NCBI GenBank assembly: GCA_030280995.1
Contig: JASXTE010000019.1
Span: forward strand, 10,251,501-10,315,500
Length of the DNA stretch: 64,000 nt
Direction of reading: 5' to 3'
Source: Hemileia vastatrix
Lineage: Eukaryota; Basidiomycota; Pucciniomycetes; Pucciniales; Zaghouaniaceae
Positions 1-13,000 of the stretch are shown here, piece by piece. Position 1 is the first letter of the stretch. Every line of letters begins with the position of its first letter. The notes below the pieces were generated by a model, which made no database searches, was not told the origin of the DNA, and was given only the letters and a program-made list of their open reading frames with translations. The position numbers and the translations under genes are program-made.

Positions 1-938
1 AGATATCAAGACTTCATCACCCTTGTTAAATTTGTATTCTTTATGCGATTTATCCCATCTCTTTTTTTCATATTCAAATGCTTTATCAATACAGCTTTGA
101 GCATGTTTTCTGCATAGCTGTTGCATTTGCATAAAAGATTTTACACCAGGGTGTAGTTCCAACTTAGGTAATTTATTATTGAGAATTTGAGCAGGAGTGT
201 TTGGGACATAACCTAACCAAAGCTCAAAAGGCTTTTTCTCAGTGACAGAATGAACAGTGCTATTATATTCAAATTCAAGTCCAGGAAATAGAGTGACCCA
301 GTCATGATTAAATCTGTCATTGTCTTTATATTCTAATCCAAAGGCACAATACCTTCTAATCGTATCTTCCAGATTTTGAATCATTCTTTCAGCTAGACCA
401 TCAGTCTGAGGATGGTGAGCTGTAGACAACTTTAACTCACAGCCACAAATATCCATCAAAGAGGTCCAAAACTCAGAAGTAAATTTTGGATCTCTATCAG
501 AGATAATGGCTTTTGGAAATCCAATAATATTAAACATGTAAGACCACCATAAGAAAGCTAATTCTTTTATGGATACATCTTTGTGGGTGGGAATAAATTT
601 GCAAATTTTTGTGAATCTATCTACTATTACCCAACAAAAGTTATAACTGTCTTTACCTGATACAGGAAGACCAGTGACAAAATCCATGTTAATTATTTTC
701 CAAGGAGCATCAGTTGCTTCAATATGTTGTAATAACCCTGCTCTTTTACCTGTCAACCTTTTAGATTTCTGGCAGGAATCACAAGATTCAACATATAATT
801 TTGTATCTTCAGACATATTAGCCCACCAAGCAGTGTTTTTGATTCTAATCAATGTCTTTTCAAGATCAAAATGACCAGCTTATATGTCATCATGAAAAAG
901 TTTGAGGATAGTTTCTTTCATAGAAGGAGGAATTACAA
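1..938 (-). pseudogene. G1 integrase, partial and interrupted
   Basis: The reverse complement encodes a Ty3-type integrase. A His-His-Cys-Cys zinc-binding region (CDSCQK near base 790) is followed by the catalytic core with MDFVTGLP, SDRDPKFTSEFW and HHPQTDGLAERM, which carry the D, D and E residues. Integrase joins element cDNA to chromosomal DNA. An in-frame TAA lies near base 881, where G3 has a leucine codon, and a one-base deletion separates this part from the RT frame upstream. The protein runs off the left edge before its C-terminal chromodomain. Confidence 0.88.
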
Positions 939-2696
939 TTACATTAGTAAGCTTTCTTCTATAATATATATAACCATCTCAATAGAAAACTTTCCTTTAA
1001 TCAAAGCGTTTTGATACTTTTCAGGAAAATTTTTAATCAATGCTTGAATTGAAGCATTCTTAGGATCATTTAAGATATTAACTAATTTATTTAAATCAGA
1101 ATCTTTATCATATGAATCCAGAATTAATTGCAATAACTCTTCTTCCCTATCAAATATAAATATACCATGGATATGAGAAGTATCATCTTCAGGTACATAA
1201 GCAGGATTGGAGTCAATATTTGGCAGAGGTAATCTGGACAGCATATCAACATTGGAGTGAAAATTTCCAGCCCTATGGATAATTGTCATTTTTCCTCTGT
1301 ATTCTTGAACAGCAAGTTGCCACCTGAACATATGTCTATTAGGTGTTTTCAGGTTTAAGAGGGACTTCACAGCACTACAGTCAGTTAACAATTTAAACTT
1401 TTGGTCATCAAGGTAGTAATGAAGCTTCTCAAGAGCCCAAAAAACTGCTAAGCACTCCAATTGAGTGGCACCATATTTCAATTCACTATTTCTCAAGGTT
1501 CTTGAAATATAACAAATTACAACCTCTGAAGATTTATCATTAATAATTTGTTTCTGGTGAAGAGCAGCACCCAGACCAACAAAGCTAGCATCTGTATACA
1601 GGACAAAAGGTTTGTTGAAATCTGGAAGAGCTAAGATAGGGGCTGTCATTAAACAACATTTTAATGCATCAAAAGCTTTTTGACAGTCAATATTCCAGAT
1701 GAATGCAACATCTTTCCTAGTTAGTTTGGTAAGAGGCAAGGCTATGACCTGATAATTTTTAATATATTGTCTATAATAGCCACACGTACCCAAAAAACTT
1801 TGGATTTCTCTTACAGAAGTTGGTGCCTTCACATTTTGAATTGCAGCAACTTTGTTGTGGTCTACACAAATTTGTAGCCCTGACACAACATTGCCAAGGA
1901 CTTTTAAAGATTGAAAGCCAAATTTACACTTTTTCAAGGACAAGGTCATATTTATTTCATCCATTTTTTGAAAAACTCTATTTAAGTGAACCATATGTTC
2001 ATCAAAGGTTTTAGAAAAAACTATGATATCATCAATATACACCATGATCCATCCTTCAATAATTTCCTGATGGAAAGTGTTATCCATGACTTTTTGGAAA
2101 CCTGAAGGGGAATTTTTAGGGCCAAATGGCATTCTAAAATATTTATATATTCCCATATGAGTAGCAATAAGCAAAAAATTCTGAGAATTTTTCTCAACTG
2201 GAACTTGATGATACCCTTTATTACCATCCAGACAGCTAATAAATTTTGCACCTTGCAAGGTAGCATGTATTGAATTAATTCTGGGTAAAGGATAAATATA
2301 ATCAACAGTATAAGTGTTAAATTCTCTGTAATCTTCACATAATCTAGCCTTATCCTTTTCATAAGAAATCAAGACTGGGGAGATGACACAATATTTGGGG
2401 GTGACATCCACTTTCTCAATGATATTCATTTTTAATAATGTGGCAATATTATCTTCAATATCCTTTCTGTTTGTTGGAGAAGCAGGATATGGTTTTTTCT
2501 TAAGACTAGGAGGAATATCACTCAAGTTACAGGATAAGTTAATTTTCATTTCTTCCTGAACACTTCCTAAGACATGGGAACCATGTACAAAAGCCATAGG
2601 GAAAGAGGTAATTGAGGCAATTATAGAATCTTTCTGTTCACTAGTTAACTGATCACCAAAAGAAGCAGTATTTATTTCATCTATTAAAATATCCAT
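939..2696 (-). pseudogene. G1 reverse transcriptase-RNase H
   Basis: A 585-codon stretch holds the Ty3/Gypsy RT (residues about 60-330) with the catalytic VYIDDIIVFS box, then the RT-linked RNase H beginning at VLYTDASFVGLGAALHQ. These copy element RNA into cDNA and remove the RNA strand. Its initial ATG directly follows a TAA that ends the protease stretch (2,697), whereas in G3 protease and RT share one uninterrupted frame, so the ATG is a by-product of a nonsense change and not a true start. The C-terminus (EMVIYIIEESLLM) is out of frame because of a one-base deletion relative to G3. Confidence 0.9.
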
Positions 2697-3593
2697 TTAA
2701 ATTTTTGGTCTGCCTTTACACTGGATCAGTGAGTTACAAGACTTTAACAGAAGCCCAGAAGGTTTTCTAGGGGAGGAAATTTTGAATTTTCTTTTGCCAT
2801 TCAATCCCAAGGTGAAGCAATTATTAGCTGGGTCCAATTTCACACAAAACATGGTCAAAATATCATTACCCATAACAAACCAATTTTTTAAATTATCATT
2901 TTTCATTACAACAAATTCACAAATAGCTCTGACAAAACCACCATTATATTTGAAGAATACAGAGGTTTTGTATTTGCCAATAGGACACAAGGTAGAACCA
3001 TACCCTCTCCATTTTTCAGAAGTTATAGGTAATAATTTACTCAAATAATACTTATCTACTGAAGCTAAAGCTCTTTCAGACACTACACTTCCTCCAGCAC
3101 CAGAGTCAAGAACTACATCAACATTTTTACCATTAATGATAACAGGTGCTTTCAAAGGAGATATGGCTATAGAATTGTTAGTAATATCTTTAATTATTTC
3201 AGCATTTTCCACTGAAGATAAATCCAATACACATTCTTCAGATATATTATCTAAATAATGGACATCCTGTTCCAGCATTAAAACATCTTTAACAGATTCA
3301 TTGTCATAGGAGATATTACTTTCACAATCACTAGAAGAATTATTGATATCAATTTCATCCTCATCAGTGTCTTCATTCTGTTCAAAAAGATGAATTTTCT
3401 TGTCACAAACATGACCTTTTTGCCATGGTTTGTTACATTTATAACAATTATTTGTTGCATATTTTTTAGGTGCAACTGGGGCAGAGGGTTTACCAGATTT
3501 TTCTGGAGGATTTTTAGAGGGTTTATTTTTGATCATGATAAGATTTACCAAGGTAATTCTTTGGTTCATATCTATGGTTGAGTAGTACCTCAT
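2697..3593 (-). pseudogene. G1 gag zinc knuckle and aspartic protease
   Basis: The 298-codon stretch opens with the nucleocapsid-type finger CYKCNKPWQKGHVC (about residues 50-63), of the CX2C...W..GHXC form common in chromovirus Gag. An acidic linker and a retropepsin domain follow, with the catalytic triad in VVLDSGAGGSVVSE: Asp-Ser-Gly here against Asp-Thr-Gly in G2 and G3. The protease cleaves the polyprotein. It ends at a TAA immediately before the RT stretch. It lies downstream of capsid sequence (3,523-5,261) in another frame. Confidence 0.85.
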
Positions 3594-5261
3594 TACAGAT
3601 ATTAATGAAAGAAGAATGTTCCCTCACATGCTCAGTTCTAGCTACAATTAAATCTCTAAGAAAATTTGGTAATTTATACAAGATTTTATCTCTCCAAATA
3701 TCATAATCCATCTTTGGATCAACTGCTCTCAGGATTTTTGTTACTTTCATAAGAAAAACAATGGGTTTTTCACCAGAGGAGGATACATATCTAGTATTCT
3801 CATACAGTCTTTGCTGAGCCAACCTGATTTTGAACCACCAAACTGATTCTCAATCAAGGATTTCCATTCATTCCATGTATAATGGTTGTTATCTAATAGA
3901 ACAGATTCATACCACATCAAGGCTACATTGGAAAATAAAGAAATTAGCTTAGAAACAATTTCCTCATCAGGTAGTTTATAAGATCTCTTTAAATTATCAA
4001 TTCTTTGGATAAAGTGTTTCCAATCAGATGAATAATCACCATCAAAGGTAGGATATTGGTCCAACTTAGGCCAATTTTTCTGGCTACTGGGATGTTCCAT
4101 CCTATGGTTTGAATTATTCAAGGTTATTAATTCTTGAAGTCTTGAAAGGTGTTCAGATATTTCATTATTTACAGAGGTATATGGCTCATTGTGAGCATTT
4201 AAATTATTTTTTTTTGATGTAACAGATTTTTCAGAATAAATTTCAGCTGGCAAAATTGGTACATTACAAGGGAGAGAAGAACTACTCTGTTCAGGCTGTT
4301 TATTTTTATGATTAACAGCAGGTTGAGCAATATTTTTCAACTCATGATAATGAGTAGTCTGGACAGCCTGTAATGCAGAAAATAGTTTCTCAAGATCAGG
4401 CAATTTATTTCTCAAATCAGAAATATAAGATAGTTGATCATTAATCCTAGAAATAGATAGAACATTTCTGTCCTCATCTATAGAGCATTTATTACTCAAA
4501 TTCTGAGAATCAATTTTCAATTTTCTTAATTCACTATGCAGAAGCATATTATCATTCTTTAAAGAAGTATTTTCATCTTTTAGATCATCAATAATTTTGC
4601 GTAGATGACTATATTTATCTGAAAGTGATCTGTGATCAGATTTAATAGACTTTTGTTGATCAAGGACATTATTTAATGTGTCTTTCAATTTGAAATAAGC
4701 AGTGTCTTGAACAGAAGAGCTTAATTTGCAATTTAAATGCAAATTATTTAATCTATCACTCTCATGTATTAACACATCTCTCAAATGTTTGTTTTTCACA
4801 ACATTAAAATCAAGTGTATCTTTCAATATTTCTTTAGAAGTTTTCTCAATTAAAGTATAGACTTCAGGGGAAACAGAATCATTCTTAATTGCAAGAGAAG
4901 GATTAATTAAAGAAGTAGAAGTCAAATGTAAAGGTTCATCAAATGATAATTTGCTAATTACATCATTGGGGCTACTCATTAAAGGAAGTTGTCTTTTCAA
5001 GGGTTTAACTGTTCTTTCACCAGGATCCACAATATTACCTGAAGAAGATTTGTTATTATACATACCAACATATTTATCAAACAAATTACTTACCATGGCA
5101 AGGGAGTACACTTCCCCTGTGCTTTCTTTCTTCTGCCTCTCTAATAAGGATGGGGCTGAGGAGATGGATGGTATGTTGGTGTCCTGGATGGGCCAGGGTT
5201 TTGAGCTGTTGGTTGCTGAACATTCTGTTGGTAATGGTTCATTAAGTAATCCCATTTCCAC
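3523..5261 (-). pseudogene. G1 Gag (spacer, coiled coil and capsid), frameshifted
   Basis: The 504-codon part at 3,747-5,261 carries a long polar region with coiled-coil heptads (about residues 150-300, many L/K/N/S) and then the capsid-like block around WPKLDQYPTFDGDYSSDWKH, matched in G2 and G3. A one-base deletion near 3,830 moves the rest (LYENTRYVSSSGEKP...) into the frame of 3,523-3,822. Gag forms the particle that packages the RNA. The upstream end overlaps a second open frame with a KWKWD-like motif (see the overlapping-frame finding). Confidence 0.82.
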
Positions 5262-5408
5262 TGCTCCACCTGCAGAGTGCTTTGATTTTGAGTGAAGGAG
5301 CTGGGTGCCTGATTGGGCTAAGGCTGAGGCTGAGGCTGGGAGGCTGGGAAATGAGGAGATTGAGCCTGTTTGGGATTTAATAACTCCTGCATCTGCTGCC
5401 AGAGTGTG

Positions 5409-6584
5409 TGTCAGTATGTCTAGTATATAAGTATGATATAATAGTGTTTATTTATGGTCCTACTTTTTTTTGATGAATTATTTAGTCATTAAACCTCAGG
5501 GGAAGACTAATAAAATAGTTATACTCAAATAAAACTCACAATACTTGGATTTAAATGCGTGCTTAGTGGTGGAAAATAGATAAATAGAATATAGTTATAG
5601 CTTATATAATGATAATATCAACTTATAAAGGCTTTATAATATATTTCTAAATGTCAATAATTGTATTGAAGTGTTTTTATTGATTCGTAGTAAATAATTG
5701 ATGATGAATAACCGTCAAAATCCCTCCTTACTTATACCCAAATCCCCTGGAGTGCACAGACCTTCAATCCAGAAGATGTCACTGCTATCCCTGGCAATTA
5801 CAGAACTGTGAGGGAACATAACCTCCCCATGGCGTCGACTTCAAGAAGATTCAACACCCAGACCTCCAGTAAGGACCCTCCATCACAATTAATGATGACA
5901 CAGACCCAAAACATAATTAGGAAATCCAGATAAAAGTGGATACCATAAAGAAATAGGTAAAATAAGTAATTCAAAAGAGATAAAATGAAACCCAAAGCAA
6001 ATAAAGAAACAAATGAAATTTCCAAGCCCTAATAACATCCCCAAGCATCTGCATTAACCCAGCAATGACCTCCCAACCCATAAATCTGTGAATATCCATC
6101 CAAGGAAGCAGATTAAGTTGTCCATACTGAGTGTATGCGCCTGAAATAGATGTTTATGCTTCTTTAGGCATTGTGAATCCACTGATTACGTCCATATGAC
6201 CTAAAATAAGCAGAAAAACAAAGTTTATAGGCTATTAAGAGGCTAAAACCCACTTATAGACCTAAATATACATAATATACTGCATATTTCACTGAATATG
6301 AGATTTATGTATACATATAAGCTTATGTATGTCAATAATTACTTCATATCACTTAAGATAAGTATATTATGACTCCATTAACACCTTAATAATTATTATT
6401 AGGCTATGGATAAGCTATTTAATCTACTATAAGTTATATAATAGTGTAATAATTATATATATATGTATTATAATCATATATATAATTATTTTAACCTTAT
6501 TTTTAAGATATAAGCTTAATGTACTTAAGGTTATCTTATTTTAAGTATCATAAATACTCAGTCCTAGGGATATCTAGGCTGACA
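5409..6584 (-). repeat. G2 3' LTR
   Basis: 1,176 bp, near-identical to 13,691-14,866 and clearly related to the inverted copies at 48,095 and 55,772. The polypurine tract (minus-strand GGGTGAGGGAG) lies directly outside at about 6,585-6,597. The LTR contains a minus-strand open stretch beginning after a TTATTTTAG acceptor-like site. Confidence 0.95.
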
Positions 6585-6699
6585 CTCCCTCACCCAAAAA
6601 AACAGTAAAAAAATGTTAAGACATTTTAATTAAAAGTAAGGAGTGAAATAGAAAAATAAATTTTAAATTTTCTATAATACATATACTGAATAAACAGTA

Positions 6700-7912
6700 T
6701 TATTTTGATTTGAATTTTTTCAAGAGATTTTCAAGATCATAGATTTCATTTTCTGGAATCCACTGGTCATATTCCCTTGTGTTATTTTTAAATCTTAATA
6801 TATACTCAACTCCCTTTTCTTTAGTAACGTGTCTCTTTTTAAGTATCTTTTCAATTTCTGCTTTTTCAACTATTTCTTCAGATTGCTGTTTATGCCTTCC
6901 TGATCTACTTGGAAATAGAGAAGTATCATTAGAATGGTATGGTTTTATAAGAGATATAGGAAATGCTGTATGTTTTCTATCATATGGTGCATATAGAGTA
7001 ACCTCAAAATCATTGTTACCAACCATCTTTTTCACTACAAATGGTCCAATGAATGGATCTTTCAATTTAACATTACCATTCAAATTGAAATTTAGAGTAG
7101 AAATAAAGACTTCATCACCCTCTTTTAACATTTGTTCTTTATGGGCTTTATCCCATCTTTTCTTCTCATACTCAAATGCCTTATTTATACATTCTTGAGC
7201 ATGTTTTCTGCATAATTCTTTCATCTGAAGAACAGACTTAGTACCTGGATGGATATCCAATCTAGGTAATTTATTAAGAGTTTTAGCTGGGGTATTAGGT
7301 ACATAACCCAACCATAACTCAAATGGCTTTTTGCCAGTGACAGAATGTACTGTACTATTGTATGCAAATTCTAAACCTGGGATAAGGGTTACCCAATCAT
7401 GCGTGAATTTATCATTTTATTAAAAGTTATGACCAAAAGCACAATATCTTCTTATCATATCTTCTAAAGTTTGTATCATTCTTTATGCTAGCCCATCAGT
7501 TTGTGGATGGTGTGCTGTAGAAAGTTTTAATTGACACCCTGAAACATCCTTAAGTGATGTCCAGAACTCAGAAGTAAATTTAGGATCTCTGTCAGAAACT
7601 ATTGCTTTGGGGAAACCTGCTATATTTAACATTTGTTTCCACCATAAAAAAGCTAAGTCCTTTGCAGAAACCTCTTTTGTGGGTAGGAATAAATTTACAC
7701 ATTTTTGTAAATCTATCTACAATTACCCAGCAAGAGTTATAACTCTTATTCCCTGCTATTGGAAAACCTGTTACAAAGTCCATGTTAACTATATCCCATG
7801 GAGCTTTTAGTATCCCAATTTGTTGTAATAAACCAGCTCTTTTGCATGTTAATCTTTTAGATTTTTGACAAGAATCACACGTCTCAACATATTTTTTAAC
7901 ATCATCAGACAT
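6700..7912 (-). pseudogene. G2 integrase with C-terminal chromodomain, frameshifted
   Basis: 7,592-7,912 encodes the zinc-binding end (CDSCQK) and the first core Asp (MDFVTGFP). The middle of the core (RDPKFTSEFW and HHPQTDG equivalents, 7,330-7,590) is out of frame. 6,700-7,311 encodes the GPF/GPY module (GPFVVKKMVGNNDFEV) and a chromodomain (about residues 145-200: IEKILKKRHVTKEKGVEYIL...YDQWIPENEI). Chromodomains steer integration towards marked chromatin, which is the defining feature of chromoviruses. The C-terminus at 6,700 is followed by an AT-rich 3' UTR of about 110 bp and the polypurine tract. Confidence 0.88.
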
Positions 7913-7944
7913 GTTAATCCACCAAGCTGTGTTTTTTACTCTAG

Positions 7945-9537
7945 TTAATGTTTTATGGAAGTCAAAATGACCTGTAATATATCATCATGACATATACTTA
8001 ACATTAACTCCTTCATTGAAGGGGGAATTACAATTACATTACTTAATTTTTTCCTGTAATATATAAAACCATCCTCAATGGAAAATTTTCCTTTTTCTAA
8101 TGCTTCTTTATACTTATTTGGTAATGTTTTTATTAAAACATTCATTGAAGCATTAGATGGATCATTTAATATTGTAGTGAGTTTACTCAAGTCAGGATCT
8201 GAATTATAATTATCAAGATTTGATTGCATAAATTCATCCTCAAGATCTACAATATAAATGCCATAAATGTTAATAATCTCTGACTCAGAAATATAAGCAG
8301 GATTATCATCATTATTAGGCAGAGGTACTCTAGATAACAGATCTACATTAGAGTGCAAGGTTCCTGCTCTATGTGTAATAGTCATCCGTCCTCTGTATTC
8401 CTGTACAGCTATTTGCCATCTAAACATGTGTCTATTAGGAGTTTTCATGTTTAAGAGTGATTTAACTGCACTACAGTCAGTGATTAACTCAAATTTTTGG
8501 TCCTCAAGGTAATAGTGTAGCTTTTCAAGAGCCCATACTACTGCCAAACATTCAAGTTGAGTAGCACCATATTTCAATTCACCACTTCTTATAGTACGTG
8601 AAATGTAGCAGATTACTACTTCTGACATTTTCCCTTCAATAAGTTGTTTTTGATGCAAAGCAGCACCCAGTCCAATAAAACTTGCATCTGTATATAATAC
8701 AAAAGGTAATTGGAAATCTGGTAAACCCAAGATAGGAGCTGTCATTAAACATTCTTTCAACTTATCAAAAGCTTGTTGTCTTTCATTATTCCAAATTAAA
8801 GCTTCTGATTTCTTTATCAGTGTGGTCGATGGTGCAGCAATTAATTGGTAGTTTTTTATATATTGTCTATAATAACCACACAAGCCAAGAAAAGATTGTA
8901 CATCCTTTACATTTTGAGGAATGCCAATATTCTTATTTGCAGCCACCTTATTTTGGTCTACACATATTTGTAAGCGAAATACAATATGACCAAGCACTTT
9001 TAAAGACTCAAACCCAAATTTACATTTTTTCAATGCAAGGGTCATTTTTATTTCATCCATTTTCTGAAATACCTTCTTTAAATGGATTAAGTGTTCATCA
9101 TATGTTTTAGAGAACACTATGATGTCATCGATGTATACCATTAACCATCCCTCAATCATTTCATTATGGAATGTTATATCCATTAACTTCTGAAATACAG
9201 ACAGAGTATTTTTTGGTCCGAATGGCATCCTGACATATTTATAAATTCCCATGTGTGTTGTTATCAACAAAAAGTTCTGTGAATTCTTTTCAACAGGAAT
9301 TTGATGGTACCTTTTATTTCCATCTAGGCAACTTATATACTTAGCACCTTTAAGGGTAGCATGTATAGAGGCAATCCTTGGCAAGGTATAAATATCATCT
9401 ACTGTAAATGTATTTAATGCTCTATAATCACCGCACAGTCTTGCTTTATCTTGTTCATAAGAAATTAGCACTGGTGATATTACACAATATTTTGGTGTAG
9501 TTTCAACCTTTTCAAGAATGTTCATTTTTAATAACAT
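7945..9537 (-). pseudogene. G2 reverse transcriptase-RNase H
   Basis: 530 codons with RT boxes in order: ARLCGDYRALN, the catalytic VYIDDIIVFS near residue 130, then RNase H from FVLYTDASFIGLGAALHQ. It is roughly 85-90 percent identical by eye to the G3 RT. The apparent start at 9,537 is internal: just upstream a TAG replaces a Glu codon of G3. The end (DILQVILTSIKH) results from a one-base deletion at the start of the integrase zinc finger. Confidence 0.9.
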
Positions 9538-9656
9538 CTTAATATTATCCTATATGTCTTTCCTCTTCATTGGTGAAGCAGGGTATAGTTTCTTTTTAAG
9601 ACTAGCAGGAATATTATCCATATCACAGGTTAAAATAATTTTCATCTCATGATCTT

Positions 9657-11658
9657 TCACAAAGCCAAGTTCATTGATCCCATGTGCAAAAGCCATTGGA
9701 AATGCTTTTTTAAGTCAAAAATATTTGTCTTCTCAGTTTCACTTATCTGAGTGCCAAATGATGCTTTTGAAATTTCTGTTTCCAGAAGTTCCATCTCATT
9801 GGATTCTCTTCCTTTGCACAGAGAATTTGTTACTGACTCAATGTGTAAGACTGTGTTAAAAGAATTAATTTTAAATTTCCTTTTACCATTGATGCCAATT
9901 GTAAAATTATTATTAGCAGGGTCTAATTTCACACCCAACTTAGTCAGAATATCATTTCCAATGATAAAACAGTTACTACAGTTAGTATTTTCCATTACTA
10001 CAAAGTCACAAGTCACTCTTACATGACCATGTTGATGTTTAAAGAAAGAAGCAGCTTTGTATCTACCAATGGGGTGTAGCACTGATCCGAAACCTTTCCA
10101 ATTTTTACTTTGAAGGGGTTCAAGCTTAGACTTATATTCACTATCAATTTTCTGTAATGTATTAGTAGAAAAAACCAGAACCAGCAGCTCCTGTGTCCAA
10201 TACTATATTAACATTTTCACCAGAAATGATAGCTGGAACCGTGATAGGTGTCATACTTAAGTTATCAGCTTGTATATCTTTAATGATATCAGCATCCTCA
10301 AAATTCATTAAAGATTCATTTGAGTCCATATTTAATATTGGCTTTTCAAAGATGGAGAAATCATCTTCCAACATACAGACTTCATTTTCATCACTATATG
10401 AGATATTGCTGTCATAATCACTTGATTCTTTACTTTTTTCAGTTTCAGTTTCAGATTCATGTTGATTTTCAACAATATTTATGTTTTTCTCACATTTGTG
10501 ACCTTTAATCCAAGGTTTGTTACACTTATAACAAGTATTTGTTTCATACTTTTTAGGTACTACAGGTGCAGTAGGTTTTTTCTGCTTCTTTTGAAGTGTT
10601 TTTGAATTCTGATTTTTCACAGGTTCAACATTTTGTTTATTAGTGGAATACCTTGATTCATACTTATGGCTTAATAATATTTCATTGCAAATATTAATAA
10701 AGTCAGAATATTCAGTAACATTTAATGTTCTAGCTACAACAATGTCTCTGACAGATATAGGTAATTTATATATTATCTTATCTTTCCATAAGTTAAAAGC
10801 CATGTTTGGCTCAATGGCTTTTAATATTTTATTAAAATTCATTAAAAATACCATAGGTTTGTCACCATTCAATGGATTGTACCTAGTTTTCTCATAAAGT
10901 CTCTGATGAGTAAGCCTGAATTTAGAACCTGCAAATTGGTTTTCAATAAGTTGTTTCCATTCAGCCCAAGAGTAATCTTTACCCTCACTCAATACAGCTT
11001 CAAACCATAATAAGGCAACATCCTTAAATAAAGAAATTACTTTTGATGTTATTTCTTCATCTGGTAACTTATATGAGAACTTTAAATTGTCAATTCTTTG
11101 TATAAAATGTTGCCAATCAGAGCTGGCTTCCCCATCATAAGTTGGGTGCTGATCTATCTTAGGCCATTTTTTCTGATTGGATTTTATCTCACTAATCTTA
11201 GGTAAATTCAATAACTCATTTACTCTTGATAAATGGTCTTGTATTTCCTCTTGTGCGGATTTGTGACTTTCATTTTCAGATTTGACACTACCACCAGATG
11301 GTTTTAGTTGTGGTGGTATAGGGAAGGAATGAGATTCACTTTTGCCAATGAAAGGATTATTATTATAATAAGTATACTTATGATTATCCTGTTTCATTAG
11401 TAGATTGGCAGTTTCAATCTCAACTTTAGTTAATCTTTGTAGTAGCTCAGAGACACTTTGATTTGTCTGGGCAAAAGATAACTTAGTTCTTGATTCAGTT
11501 TTCAACAAGTGTGCTTCATACAATTTTTCCAACTCACAGAATTTGTTTGAAAGTTCACTATATTTGTTACTCAATGAATCATATTTAAGAGTTAGAGACA
11601 AAGTTTCTTTCTCTAATTCTTTATTACGTGTTGCCAGTTGGGAAATATTTAATTTCAA
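9657..11658 (-). pseudogene. G2 capsid, zinc knuckle and protease, frameshifted
   Basis: 10,162-11,658 (498 codons) runs through a coiled coil, the capsid block (KKWPKIDQHPTYDGEASSDW), the finger CYKCNKPWIKGHKC and the protease start VNIVLDTGAAGS. A one-base insertion in a T run near 10,170 shifts the rest of the protease into 9,657-10,082, which contains FIIGNDILTKLGVKLDP. A second shift near 9,720 ends that stretch. In G3 the same domains occupy a single frame, so these are decay lesions and not a programmed shift. Confidence 0.86.
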
Positions 11659-12349
11659 GGATGAAATTGTATCACTAGTGGCTTATCTGTCTGTTCCTCA
11701 CAATCAGTCATTCTATTCCACAATGCTGAAAGAATTCTATGGACAGTTGGATTATTGTTAAAATATTCCATATCTTCCTTTTTAATTCTCTCACTCTCTT
11801 GTGAACTTCTCATCTCACTAGTAAGTGGTAGCAACTGAGGATTAACTGTATTATTATTATGAATAGTACTGTTATTGTGGACAAAAGACCAGTCAGGTGT
11901 ATCTACATCAAAACCTAAATTTCTTAAATCCTCCTCTATTTTTTGTACAGATTTGACATCAATAGTATTACCTATATTGTAATTATCAGTATTGTGTTCA
12001 ATCTGAGAGGTTAATCTACTTACCAAGGGATAGATGCCAGTCCTGATTTTTGGCGCTTTTTTCCTTTGTATGGGTGAACTGAGGAAGCCTGATGAGGTGG
12101 ATAATCCCTGTTGCAGCTGTGGCTGGTCCATTGTTGATGGAACCAGTCCCACTTCCATTTGTCTACCAGGATTTTCTCCTGGGAGTGATGTGACCCGCCT
12201 GGGGTAGGGGGTTGCTTACTTGCTTGACTTGGCTGGCCTCCCTTTAGCACTGCCAGTGTTTGATTCATTTGTTGTAACCCTACCTTACAATTGTTCTGTA
12301 ATTGCTCTACCTCTTTGAGCATGAGTGACTTGGATTCTTCCAACTTCAA
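11655..12349 (-). pseudogene. G2 Gag N-terminal region in two overlapping frames
   Basis: Frame one (12,020-12,349) encodes a coiled-coil segment (KLEESKSLMLKEVEQLQNN) and KWKWDWFHQQWTSHSC, ending in Pro-Trp-stop. Frame two (11,655-12,158) overlaps it by about 140 bases and continues into the capsid precursor. The same two frames are open in G3 and recognisable in G1. A minus-strand AAAAAAG run (12,056-12,062) sits in the overlap and GTAAGT (12,018-12,023) follows the tryptophan codon. A further one-base deletion near 11,690 separates frame two from the capsid frame in this copy. Confidence 0.75.
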
Positions 12350-12392
12350 GACCTGTTTGGCCAGATGGGATAGTTGATCCTGAAGAGGAGGA

Positions 12393-13000
12393 TATGAAAA
12401 TAAATAAATATAATACTTTGTAATTTCAATATAAACAATTTAACAATATAAAATATAACTTTTATTTACAACTAGTAACTAAAATACATGGTTTACACCT
12501 CTCCCTTTATATGTGTTTTCACTATCAAATATCTGTGCTGGTGTGAAAGCACATTGCTTTTATGACATATTAACTTTAGATAGTAATGAGGCACTACTGG
12601 ATTTACTATTGTAATATTATCACCTTTTGCTTTCTTAATAGCATGTTTTAACTTATCTACTGCTTTGCGCTTGAGTGGTCTTTCTCCCCTCATGGCTATT
12701 CTGAAATGTAGATAATTTACACATTTGTTTTCCTTCCTCTTACCGTTGCAATCTCTTACTGCCTTTTGTAGACTATAGTGTTTCCTTTTAATTCTCCCAT
12801 GCCACCTTATTACTTTTACTTTCTTATTTATTATATTTTCTATCTTCTTTAATAAGTGTTGTTTGTGATGTTGTATTTCTTGAATTTGAGTTGGTTGTAA
12901 TGTTAATTCATCTTTATGGTTGTTGATGTTGCTTCCTTTTGATCCTTCTGTGGTTTGAGATGCTGTGTGGATGTAGGATAAACTTGCTGTTATATTCACA
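12393..13000. other. 608-bp insertion in G2 flanked by GAGGA repeats; intron-like edges
   Basis: G3 lacks these 608 bases. In G2 they are bordered by GAGGA at 12,388-12,392 and 13,001-13,005, like a 5-bp target duplication. On the minus strand a GT at 12,999 and CTTCAG at 12,380-12,385 delimit 620 nt. Removing those would bring the G2 coiled-coil frame into the same register as G3 (TSPL then DQLSHLAKQ). Insertion, captured intron, or loss from G3 by recombination between short repeats all remain possible. Confidence 0.6.

Larger units (their letters stand above)
1..5403 (-). mobile_element. G1: Ty3/Gypsy chromovirus, 3' part of a nested element (cut by left window edge)
   Basis: Read on the minus strand the order is gag (to 3.5 kb), protease, RT-RNase H and integrase, the Ty3/Gypsy order. 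Homologous domains in G2 and G3 allow each piece to be recognised. The element continues at 14,872 because G2 inserted in its gag region: the bases flanking G2 are a perfect GTGTG duplication (5,404-5,408 and 14,867-14,871). The 3' end, chromodomain and 3' LTR lie beyond base 1. The frame is broken several times, so this is an old copy. Confidence 0.9.

Noticed and set aside
939..2696. ATG at 2,696 as a genuine separate RT start
   Set aside because: G3 shows protease and RT in one frame; the preceding TAA is a nonsense change in G1.
5798..6025. 75-codon hydrophobic minus-strand frame as a possible membrane protein gene
   Set aside because: It is inside an LTR and recurs in each LTR copy with the same borders; treated as LTR sequence, not a host gene.
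10150..10190. Protease frame break as a programmed frameshift
   Set aside because: It is a one-base gain in a T run absent from G3, so ordinary decay.
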